From Candidatus Dormiibacterota bacterium (lineage in GTDB: Bacteria; Chloroflexota; Dormibacteria; Aeolococcales; Aeolococcaceae): 5,527 nt of DNA. The translations under genes were made by a program, and so were the position numbers. Shown one piece after another: positions 1 through 5,118 of the stretch (the stretch's first letter is position 1; each line of letters opens with the position of its first letter). The stretch lies in NCBI GenBank assembly GCA_003170875.1, contig PMYJ01000162.1, positions 3,282 to 8,808 of the forward strand, written 5' to 3'. The notes below the pieces were generated by a model. It saw nothing but the letters and a program-made list of their open reading frames with translations, made no database searches and was not told where the DNA came from.

Positions 1-1
1 C

Positions 2-499
2 GTCAGCGAGATGGCGGGCTTGGTCCTGCCCAACCTCCAGCTGACCGCCCGGCCGCCCCGTATCGCGGTCACAGGGAGCGTCCACGACCCGGACTGCACC
101 AAGAGCGGGCGGCCGCGGCAGGTCACCTTCCGCAAGTCCTACAACGGGCTGCCCCGGCGGCTCCTGGACTGGATCCGGGGAGAGCGCGACCCCTTCGGGC
201 GCTGCCCTCGCCAAGAACTCTTCCTCTCGGCCGTGGAGGGGCGGCGGGAAGGGCAGATACCGACCGCGCTCGGCATCTGGGGCTACGAGCGCCTCTGCGA
301 GCGCGTCTCCCTGCGCGCCGGGGTCCATTTCAGCCCCCACATGCTCCGGCACACCTGGGCGACGCGGCTCGTCGATGCGGGCGTCCAGCCCATCCACCTC
401 ATGGAGGTGGGCGGCTGGAACAGCATCGCCATGGTCCAGCGGTACTACACCGCCAATGACCAGGAGGTGCTCAGCGCCATCGCCGCTGCCAGCGCCTGA
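2..499 (+). CDS. Tyrosine recombinase / phage-type integrase, C-terminal catalytic part (5' end outside window)
   Basis: This is the catalytic domain of a site-specific tyrosine recombinase, which cuts and rejoins DNA through a covalent phosphotyrosine. The frame is already open at the window edge, so the ATG at 11 is probably internal and the N-terminal arm/core-binding domains and first catalytic Arg lie outside. Numbering from that ATG, visible motifs are: the beta-hairpin lysine in TKSGRPRQVTF (K31); the HxxRH box HMLRHTWATRL (H110, R113, H114); the GGW motif with W136 in the usual third His/Trp place; and the nucleophile in MVQRYYTA, where spacing from W136 favours Y145. The stop is at 497-499. 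A convergent HTH gene ends 20 bases further on. The catalytic residues that can be seen are intact, so the protein could be active. It is probably the integrase of an integrative element. The family call is firm; the subfamily is unknown. Confidence 0.88.
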   Translation, partial: VSEMAGLVLPNLQLTARPPRIAVTGSVHDPDCTKSGRPRQVTFRKSYNGLPRRLLDWIRGERDPFGRCPRQELFLSAVEGRREGQIPTALGIWGYERLCERVSLRAGVHFSPHMLRHTWATRLVDAGVQPIHLMEVGGWNSIAMVQRYYTANDQEVLSAIAAASA

Positions 500-518
500 T
501 GCGCGGCGAAGGGGTGAG

Positions 519-800
519 TCACTCCAGCCGTGGGAGTCGCGGCTCGCGCTGGCCGAGCCCGTGCATGATCGCGATCGCGGTGCGGTCCCGGACCCCCTGC
601 CCCTGCAGGGCCTTATATACCGAGCTGCGCCCACAGCCCGTGTCTACCGCGAAGCTCCCCGCGGTCCACTCGCGGAGCACGAGGGCCAAGCGCAGGCGGA
701 TGGGGTCGAAGCGTCCGGTGCCGGCATCCCACAGCAGGTTGCCCTGGGCTCCGCGCGGTGGCGCTGGCCTGGTGGGGGAGGTCATAGTCGGCGGTATCAT
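519..800 (-). CDS. Small helix-turn-helix (XRE-like) DNA-binding protein
   Basis: This is a 93-aa protein if started at the ATG at 800. A TTG at 830 and an ATG at 785 are alternatives, and none has a clear Shine-Dalgarno sequence. Residues about 31-82 look like an XRE-type five-helix fold: a first helix FDPIRLRLALVLREW, then the HTH pair around SFAVDTGCGRSSVYKALQG, then a helix around TAIAIMHGL, ending shortly after in PRLPRLE. This is known as the architecture of small repressors and of regulators carried beside integrases. It is convergent with the integrase, so it may control integration or excision, but that is inference. The codon-rich part (from about 770 down) has GC-rich third positions; the sequence before 785 does not, which favours a short start. 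A second frame from ATG 900 overlaps upstream and could be an N-terminus separated by a one-base frameshift, but its rare AT-rich codons argue against this. Confidence 0.5.
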   Translation of the reverse strand: MIPPTMTSPTRPAPPRGAQGNLLWDAGTGRFDPIRLRLALVLREWTAGSFAVDTGCGRSSVYKALQGQGVRDRTAIAIMHGLGQREPRLPRLE

Positions 801-855
801 GGCTGTGCCCGATGATGCCCGCAATGTCAATTAAATGTTGGCACCATAGCGCCAC

Positions 856-881
856 AAAAGCCCTTAGCCCATAAGGGTTTT
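856..881. terminator. Weak bidirectional hairpin with flanking A/T runs
   Basis: CCCTTA (861-866) and TAAGGG (872-877) form a perfect 6-bp stem around the loop GCCCA. AAAA (856-859, one bulged G) lies before and TTTT (878-881) after, so either strand would carry a hairpin followed by a short U run. The stem is short and half A/T, so termination would be weak. It lies between the candidate minus-strand promoter at 934-961 and the HTH gene, where it could act as a leader hairpin. Confidence 0.35.
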
Positions 882-946
882 CTGCCGATTCAATGGGCAT
901 TTTGATCTCAAGAACGCGGGAAACACCTTACACAATATGGGTTTTC
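871..946. repeat. Direct 12-mer repeat in AT-rich island
   Basis: ATAAGGGTTTTC (871-882) and ATATGGGTTTTC (935-946) match at 11 of 12 positions, 64 bp apart, in the most AT-rich part of the window. They could be recombinase arm sites, operators for the neighbouring HTH protein, or chance. The first copy shares bases with the hairpin at 856-881 and the second with the candidate -10 box. Confidence 0.35.
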
Positions 947-961
947 CGGTCCGTGTGACAA
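934..961 (-). promoter_or_regulatory. Candidate sigma70-type promoter reading toward the HTH gene
   Basis: On the minus strand, TTGTCA (956-961) matches the -35 consensus at 5 of 6. CATATT (934-939) matches the -10 consensus at 4 of 6, with a 16-bp spacer. Transcription would begin near 927 and run toward the HTH gene. Support comes only from these matches and the local AT-richness. Confidence 0.3.
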
Positions 962-1908
962 TTCAGTGACGGGCCCGGCGCTACCTCTTTTCAGTGCATA
1001 TGACGCGTTGTTGACTCTTACGGCAGTCTCCGGCCCCGAGACGCCTGAGGGTCGGCAAACCTCGTGGCGTTGGCCGTGCTACGCCAGGCGAAGCCCGCAT
1101 GTCGGTGGTCGAGGGCCGGCGCGGGATCGCAATGCCCATGGCCCTGGACTTTGCCTTCCCGCAGCCGCGACAGAGCGACGCGGTGGTTGCCGCCCGGTGC
1201 TCCTTGGCACGGCATCACCAACGCTCCGTCAACTGTGGTGGTGGTCGGAGTGGGAGGCTATCAGGTGCTCCCTTCACGCGCGCGCGCGAGGCATCGACTG
1301 CGGGAGTGCCAGCAAACGCCTCGCAAACGGCTCGCACACGGGCCGACCTCGACCCGATAGCTCGGGCGCACGCAGGGTTAGGAGCTCGGCTCGGTGCATA
1401 GGGCGGTGGTCAGAAGCCTCGGATTGGCGGGCGAGCTCATCGAGACAGAGGCAGATACTCGTGTGAACACCTCCACCGTTGGCTCGGTACGTCGTACTGA
1501 GCGAAGCTCGGACCGACCTTGGCGCACCAGCCTCTCTCAGAGAGCAGGGGCGCGCCGCACGGCGAGGTCAGCTGGCCTGGGCGCGGCACAACACCTGCTG
1601 ACCCGGGGCCAGGCGTCGGCGGTTGACTCTATGCGGACGAGCATCGTCGCGTCTGTGCGGCCCCACATCTTCGCGAGACTAGGCTGGCTTCCCCCGTGAG
1701 CTGGTGGCTGCCCACAGAGAAACATGCTCGCGGTCTATGGCCCTCGCCCGGTTGCTTGGTGCGGCAAAGCGGCGCTGCTCCCGCCAGCAGCGGCGAACCC
1801 CGGCCGGTACGTGGGACAACCAACAGGCAGCCGAGGCTCAGCACGGGCATCAACGGAAGACGTTCTGGTCAAGAGCTACGCTGAGTCCGCATACAGTCGC
1901 GGCCGTGC
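962..1908. other. Gene-poor stretch, no supportable coding region
   Basis: Several reading frames are open here on both strands, but none looks like a protein: they are rich in R, A, S, P and G, lack family motifs, and have no good ribosome-binding site or consistent third-position bias. No tRNA-like or rRNA-like segment was found. What can be seen: GTTGACTCT occurs twice (1010-1018 and 1622-1630); a run of six CG dinucleotides lies at 1277-1288; and an 11-bp-period heptad repeat starts at 1312. Its position upstream of a ribbon-helix-helix gene suggests a cis-acting region (regulatory, partition, origin or transfer site), but no sequence proves which. Confidence 0.5.
1312..1344. repeat. Heptad array A: three 11-bp-period units
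   Basis: GCAAACG occurs at 1312-1318 and 1323-1329, followed by the one-mismatch copy GCACACG at 1334-1340. Starts are exactly 11 bp apart, so all three face the same side of the helix. The 4-bp linkers (CCTC, GCTC, GGCC) are partly alike. The same heptad recurs at 1909, 1952 and 1963, just before the RHH gene. This looks like a binding-site array for a ribbon-helix-helix or iteron-binding protein; the binder is inferred. Confidence 0.6.
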
Positions 1909-1969
1909 GCAAACGTGCGCTTCTCGACAGCTACTGCACAGTAGACTCGGCGCAAACGGGTAGCAAACG
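1909..1969. repeat. Heptad array B upstream of the RHH gene
   Basis: GCAAACG occurs at 1909-1915, 1952-1958 and 1963-1969. The last pair has the same 11-bp period as array A, and the first lies 43 bp (about four helical turns) before the second. The array ends 24 bp before the ATG at 1993, a suitable place for an autoregulatory operator. A loose -10-like TAGACT lies at 1942-1947 without a clear -35, so the repeats might overlap the transcription start. Confidence 0.6.
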
Positions 1970-1982
1970 TCCGCAGCTACTG
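1928..1982. repeat. 14-bp dyad and repeated CAGCTACTG
   Basis: CTACTGCACAGTAG (1931-1944) is a perfect inverted repeat with 6-bp arms and a CA centre. Its left arm is part of CAGCTACTG (1928-1936), which recurs exactly at 1974-1982, 46 bp away. The two copies flank the heptad pair at 1952-1969, and the second copy touches the ribosome-binding site of the RHH gene. An operator or part of a nick/partition region are both possible. Confidence 0.5.
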
Positions 1983-1987
1983 GGGGA
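1982..1987 (+). promoter_or_regulatory. Ribosome-binding site of the RHH gene
   Basis: GGGGGA lies five bases before the ATG at 1993 and supports that start over an overlapping ATG at 1988, which is in another frame. Confidence 0.5.
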
Positions 1988-1992
1988 ATGCC

Positions 1993-2724
1993 ATGGCGAC
2001 GGCCCGCTCCACAGGACCAGGCGCGTGCGAGCCCCGCGACCTGACGCTCGCTTTTCGACTTACCTCAGCCGAGCGCGAGCGAATTGACAGCTTGGCGCGC
2101 AGCGATGGGGTCAGCACATCAGAGTTCGCCCGTCGGGCAGTTCTGGCTGGCGTTCGCGCCAGCGCGGCGGCACTCGGAGAGGCCAGGGTACTCGGGCGGG
2201 AGGAGATGCGCCCACAGATCACAGCGCTGGAAGACCAGCTGGTTCGGACGCGGAAGCTGGTCGCCGATTGGCGCCAGAATGCGGGCGAACTCTATGCGCA
2301 ATTGGAGCGAGCGCCGAAGGACTTGCTTGCCACGGCGCGACAGGTGGTCGTCGGCGTCCCCGGTTCGCAGGCGGCGCTGGCCACTTACTGGTCGCGGCTT
2401 GGGCGCGGAGATCGCAGCGCGATCGTCCCCATCGTGGCCGCTGTGGTTGCCGAGGATCTCGACCGAGCTATCAGTGCGCTCCCGGTCAGCCGGGTGGCCG
2501 TCACGCAGGGCGTGGATCTCCTCGATCGCGTTGCCTGGTTGGTCGGCGCACTGACAATAGACTCAGGTAGCCCGTTTGCCGACACCAATAGGGAACGATG
2601 TCCGGAATGGGCGCCGCTCGAGGCGAGGTGTCGCAACGCTTACGACCTCTTGCGCCTGAATCTGGAAGCAGTCAGCCGATGCGAAGCGAGGGCAGACAAC
2701 GATCAGGAGCGCCGCACCGGATAG
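1993..2724 (+). CDS. Ribbon-helix-helix / coiled-coil DNA-binding protein, mobilisation (MobC-like) or partition accessory type
   Basis: This 243-aa protein probably binds DNA as a dimer. Residues 17-54 fit the ribbon-helix-helix fold: a beta strand DLTLAFRLT, helix A SAERERIDSLARSDG, and helix B STSEFARRAVLAGVR. Proteins opening this way include MobC relaxosome proteins and CopG/Arc-type regulators. Residues about 68-107 form a predicted coiled coil (ALEDQLVRTRKLVADWRQN). The rest is mainly helical and unrecognised, with a conserved-looking PIVAAVVAEDLDRAISALP at 146-164. There is no signal peptide or membrane segment. It starts at ATG 1993 behind GGGGGA, and the heptad array ends 24 bp upstream, so it may bind there and regulate itself (inference). 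Small RHH proteins are known to bind tandem short repeats. No relaxase or ParA lies nearby, so mobilisation, partition and plain transcriptional control all remain open. The RHH call is good; the specific job is not known. Confidence 0.72.
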   Translation: MATARSTGPGACEPRDLTLAFRLTSAERERIDSLARSDGVSTSEFARRAVLAGVRASAAALGEARVLGREEMRPQITALEDQLVRTRKLVADWRQNAGELYAQLERAPKDLLATARQVVVGVPGSQAALATYWSRLGRGDRSAIVPIVAAVVAEDLDRAISALPVSRVAVTQGVDLLDRVAWLVGALTIDSGSPFADTNRERCPEWAPLEARCRNAYDLLRLNLEAVSRCEARADNDQERRTG

Positions 2725-2830
2725 TGGGAACCCGGAGACGGTGCCGCGTACGGGTCGGCGAGGGCGCCCCCCCGTGTCCTGCCGGCCTACTCGACAGGGC
2801 GGCGGGACGGAAGTGGGTGGCGCAGCCCCG

Positions 2831-3577
2831 CTACGGGGTCGATGTGGGGCCGCCCAACGACCCCCGGGCCCACTGGACATGGGCGGTGAGGACGTCGCTG
2901 ACAGCAGGAAGAAGCTGGCCACTTGTTCCGTCGACGGCTACGAAGCGCTCGTGGCCGCTTCGTGTGAGGAGCCCAAGCCAGAGCGGGCGGTAGGTCGACG
3001 TGGTGCGTTCGATAGAGATGCTGTCGGCCGGAGGGTCGACGCCCAGAACGGCGAGGACCTTCCTCGCCGCATCGCGCGCATCGAGCCGACGCTGAAGGGC
3101 CGCGTCCGACCCACGAAGCCGCTTGACGTCGCGGGTGCGCTGCCAGCCGCGCTCGGCATCCGCGAGCCTCGCACCGACCTCCTTCTCCTCCAGTCGAGCG
3201 CGGAGGGGGTGCTCGCCGATGTCAACGGGCGGGCGGGCCGGCTCCTCAGTCGACTGTTGGATCAGGGTCCCGTCCAATGCCTCGTAGTCGTTCCACACGT
3301 GGATAGCGCTGTCCACTCGGCGAAGCACGCCCCCACGCCGGCTCAGCCCGAGCTGCAGCGTCCAGACCGGAAGCCACGCGGCTCCGAACCAGGTCACCAC
3401 ATCCCTGCGAAGTCCCATTCGCCCCCGAGCGGCGCGCTCGACCTCCTGGCGCCCACTCGCGAACGGGATGGAGAACGGCACGCCGGGCGCGATAACCGGT
3501 GTCTGCCCGAGCGGGAGGGAGCATCTGGCGTGACCGCTCCGATGACACCGCTTAGCCAAGACGGGGTCGCTGGGCAC
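2831..3577 (-). CDS. Unrecognised 248-aa protein with two P-x-W...DGT units
   Basis: I do not recognise this protein. Coding is supported by strongly GC-biased third positions, protein-like composition, and a GTG start with GAGGA four bases upstream; the frame is closed by a stop just before. Residues 1-30 are cysteine- and arginine-rich. Residues 66-107 (AWLPVWTLQLGLSRR ... VWNDYEALDGTLI) resemble residues 195-224 (TYRPLWLGLLTR ... RFVAVDGTSGQLL): both have an aromatic residue before P-x-W, a short strand-like stretch, then a DGT turn. This suggests a duplicated small beta unit. A charged helical linker (about 125-175, rich in R, E, A) separates them. No clear transmembrane helix, signal peptide or catalytic motif is visible. 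It is convergent with the RHH gene (106 bp between stops). CCCCG/CGGGG (2826-2830, 2834-2838) forms a short hairpin over the stop without a T run. A longer frame on the other strand (2741-3781) looks like its shadow. Confidence 0.62.
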   Translation of the reverse strand: MPSDPVLAKRCHRSGHARCSLPLGQTPVIAPGVPFSIPFASGRQEVERAARGRMGLRRDVVTWFGAAWLPVWTLQLGLSRRGGVLRRVDSAIHVWNDYEALDGTLIQQSTEEPARPPVDIGEHPLRARLEEKEVGARLADAERGWQRTRDVKRLRGSDAALQRRLDARDAARKVLAVLGVDPPADSISIERTTSTYRPLWLGLLTRSGHERFVAVDGTSGQLLPAVSDVLTAHVQWARGSLGGPTSTP

Positions 3578-3601
3578 TCGTTCCTCAACGATCTCGCCCT
3601 C

Positions 3602-3953
3602 TCAATGCAGTACCTACCTTGGGCCTCTAGCTCTCGGCGAAGGATGCGGAAAAGTCGCACTCGACCTCGCGATCGCCGCCGCCCTGCCGCCGACCCCTCG
3701 CGAGCTGCCCCTCGACGGCAAGAGCCGCCTCGCCCTGGCAGAGGGGGGCCAACCAGTGTTTGGGCGGCTGGGCCCGTCTAGGCGCTTCAGGGGTGAAACT
3801 GTCATGGCGGGGTGGCCCAGTGTTCCGAATGACACTTGACGGTCCGCGACGCCAGCCGTTCGGTAGTTGCGGGACGGTGGTCCAGGAGGACGGCTCCCAC
3901 CGGACGCGTCCGAAGCGCAGACCGGAACGCGGTAACAGGCCCCCTCGCCTGGC
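3602..3953. other. Gene-poor stretch with decayed-looking frame and short inverted repeats
   Basis: No confident gene is present. A plus-strand frame is open from 3546 to the stop at 3837-3839 with no usable early start. It includes LGEGCGKVALDLAIAAAL, which resembles a Walker A loop lacking the final S/T, so it may be a gene remnant or chance. Near its end ACTGTCAT (3798-3805) and ATGACACT (3829-3836) form an inverted repeat with one mismatch, and AGTGT/ACACT (3819-3823, 3832-3836) a smaller one. This could be an old IS end. CGGTGG/CCACCG (3875-3880, 3897-3902) and the palindrome CGGACGCGTCCG (3901-3912) lie after the stop of the chimeric gene. They lack T runs, so they are weak terminator candidates. 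Confidence 0.35.
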
Positions 3954-4142
3954 TCAGCGTTCGACCGCTTGAGTGGTGATCAGGCCCTCGCGGATGGCGA
4001 TGGAGACCGCCTCCAGCTTCGAATGGGCTCCGAGCTTGCTGATGATGTTCTGGATGTGGTTGCGCAGGGTGTGGAAGCTGATGAACAGCCGCTCGGTGAT
4101 CTCCTGGTTGCTCAGACCATCCGCGAGGAAGAGGAGAACCGC
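3954..4142 (-). pseudogene. 3' fragment of a LuxR/NarL-family response regulator gene
   Basis: Only the GerE DNA-binding domain (about 60 residues) and its natural C-terminus remain. The conserved pattern GLSNxEI...RLFIS.HT.RNHIQNI.SKLGAHSKLEAV is complete. The expected preceding T-x-R-E-R-E-V-L segment is replaced by transposase residues GHIS-AV, and no receiver domain is present anywhere in the window. In the family this domain binds promoter DNA as a dimer after receiver phosphorylation. Here it has lost that control. Confidence 0.7.
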
Positions 4143-4481
4143 CGAGATATGCCCGCGGCGGGTGTGCCCGGCGCTGGAGCGCTCGGTAGGGGTGAGACCG
4201 GCCCACGAGCAGAGCTGCTCGGCGTGGCGAAAGCGACTGACATCCCAGACCTCCGCGATCACGGTCGCCGCGGCGATGAAGCCGATTCCCGGGATCCGCA
4301 TCAGCCGGGGCAGGGCCGGGTGATCCCGAAAGACCACTCTCATCTCCTGTTCCACGCTGTCCAGCTCACCGGTTAGGGCGTCGATGAGGCGCAGACAGCT
4401 CGTGATGCGGTTGCGGGAGAGCGGTGGCAGGCTCCCCTCGACCAGGAAGCGGCGCCCTCCGGCGCCGAAGAGGTCGCTCAT
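3954..4481 (-). CDS. Chimeric ORF: IS110 transposase C-domain fused to LuxR-type HTH
   Basis: This 175-aa open frame begins at ATG 4481, which is an internal Met of the transposase; the same frame is open further upstream to about 4560. Residues 1-113 are transposase: a helical linker, the HhH MRIPGIGFIAAATVIAEV (61-78), and CSWAGLTPTERSSAG to GHIS (91-113). From about 114-116 the sequence becomes a LuxR/NarL (GerE) HTH: LLFLADGLSNQEITERL, then FISFHTLRNHIQNIISKLGA and HSKLEAVSIAIREGLI, with the DNA-contacting recognition helix HTLRNHIQN. It ends naturally for that family (TTQAVER, stop). The junction, at 4137-4146, is in frame. The receiver domain of a normal response regulator is absent. 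Whether it is translated is unknown: no ribosome-binding site was seen before ATG 4481. If made, it could be a DNA-binding fragment; more likely it is debris of recombination. Confidence 0.75.
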   Translation of the reverse strand: MSDLFGAGGRRFLVEGSLPPLSRNRITSCLRLIDALTGELDSVEQEMRVVFRDHPALPRLMRIPGIGFIAAATVIAEVWDVSRFRHAEQLCSWAGLTPTERSSAGHTRRGHISAVLLFLADGLSNQEITERLFISFHTLRNHIQNIISKLGAHSKLEAVSIAIREGLITTQAVER

Positions 4482-4945
4482 CTCGGGGGTGATGCCGTGA
4501 TCGGCGACGACAGCATGGACCTGGCAGCGCAGCCGGGAGCGGATGCGGACCAGCGCTGCCCCGTGACCGGACCAGCCGCCGAGCTTCCCTGGCCTCGGGG
4601 GGCGCGATCCAGGCGTCGGGCAGCAGGTGGGTGAGGAGCAGCTGGGCCAGGGTCGTCGCGTCGACGGTGTCGTTCTTGACCCGGACCGAGGAGATGGCCT
4701 TGGTCGCCAGGGGATGGGACATGGGGGCGGGGATGCCGGCGTCCCGGAGCAGGTCGGCCAGCCATCCCCAGCCGTAGGTCGCCTCGAAGGCCACCTCGAG
4801 GGACCGGGGCTCGAGCTCGCCGAAGACGCACAGGAAGTCCGCCGGCGAACTTGGTGATGCGGTGCTTCCAGACGACGCCGCCGCGGTCGTCGACGCCGAC
4901 CAGGTCGGAGCGTCGTCGATGCAGGTCGATGCCAACCGATACCAT
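4143..4945 (-). pseudogene. IS110-family DEDD transposase, two frameshifts, 3' end lost
   Basis: IS110 transposases are RuvC-like DEDD recombinases with a C-terminal Transposase_20 domain. The gene is read in three frames. Frame one runs from ATG 4945 (MVSVGIDLHRRRSD) to about 4849. Frame two runs to about 4560 (SPADFLCVFGELEPRSLEVA ... KNDTVDATTLAQLL ... AREARRLVRSR), and frame three continues AALVRIRSRLRCQVHAVVAD. Removing one T at 4848-4849 and one G of the four at 4559-4562 (minus-strand bases) restores one protein with family-like sequence across both joints. In the corrected numbering the DEDD residues are D7, E54, D92 and D95. A helix-hairpin-helix MRIPGIGFIAAATV lies at about 215-228, and the C-terminal serine candidate is S256/S257 in ERSSAGHTRRGHIS. 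The protein breaks right after this motif (about residue 267), where a K-x-G...LR continuation is normal. The insertions may be real decay or sequencing errors in short homopolymers. Confidence 0.85.
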
Positions 4946-4956
4946 GTGCAGGGGCT

Positions 4957-5030
4957 TCCCTTGCCGGGCTGTTCTCTCTGCCGGGAAAGTGTCCTCTCCC
5001 TCAACGGGGGAGGCGGGAGGCCTCCCTCTT
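4957..5030 (-). other. Leader of the IS110 transposase with hairpins
   Basis: The segment just upstream of the transposase start holds the perfect palindrome GGGAGGCCTCCC (5015-5026) and a second stem CTCCC/GGGAG (4996-5000, 5008-5012). The transposase has only a weak ribosome-binding site (GGGAAG, about 10 bases before ATG 4945). Such a structured leader fits the noncoding left end of IS110 elements. Confidence 0.35.
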
Positions 5031-5037
5031 CATGGCA

Positions 5038-5118
5038 TCACTTGAGCCGGGCCGGCGATCATCCCCGGCGTCCTCGGCGATGACCACGCTGAGCCGAGCA
5101 CGTATCCGCTTCAAGTGA
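5038..5118 (-). ncRNA. Candidate IS110 bridge RNA core
   Basis: A perfect 8-bp inverted repeat, TCACTTGA (5038-5045) with TCAAGTGA (5111-5118), closes a 65-nt region. Inside it CTCGGC (5073-5078) and GCCGAG (5093-5098) form a 6-bp stem with a 14-nt loop, and the remaining side is GC-rich with further self-complementarity. IS110 elements are known to carry, in the noncoding left end before the transposase, a structured bridge RNA whose internal loops pair with donor and target DNA. Position, strand and multi-stem shape fit. The loops could not be matched to element ends because the right end is missing. This is inference from structure and context only. Confidence 0.3.

Larger units (their letters stand above)
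4143..5118 (-). mobile_element. IS110-family insertion sequence remnant (left part, transposase truncated)
   Basis: This spans the transposase from its ATG at 4945 to the break at about 4143, plus the structured upstream leader to about 5118. The upstream limit is a guess, because IS110 elements usually lack terminal inverted repeats and target duplications. The downstream end is missing: the coding sequence passes straight into a LuxR domain. With two frameshifts and no right end, the element is almost certainly unable to move alone. Confidence 0.65.

Noticed and set aside
499..834. 111-aa plus-strand ORF starting in a TGATG overlap with the integrase stop
   Set aside because: The overlap suggests coupling, but the protein is R/S/P-rich without motifs and lies opposite the HTH gene.
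613..900. 95-aa minus-strand ORF from ATG 900 as N-terminus of the HTH gene by frameshift
   Set aside because: Early codons are AT-rich and unlike the neighbours (TTT, TTA, CTA), and the later half is a shadow of the HTH frame. Kept only as an alternative.
966..1466. 166-aa plus-strand ORF
   Set aside because: Composition is like random high-GC translation, with no motif and no ribosome-binding site; overlapping frames are equally open.
2741..3781. 346-aa plus-strand ORF, the longest in the window
   Set aside because: It is low-complexity (R, P, G, A rich), has no motif, and lies opposite the better minus-strand gene at 2831-3577, so it looks like an antisense shadow.
3969..4376. 135-aa plus-strand ORF opposite the chimeric transposase
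   Set aside because: The minus strand has clear IS110 and LuxR motifs across the same bases; this is the complementary shadow.
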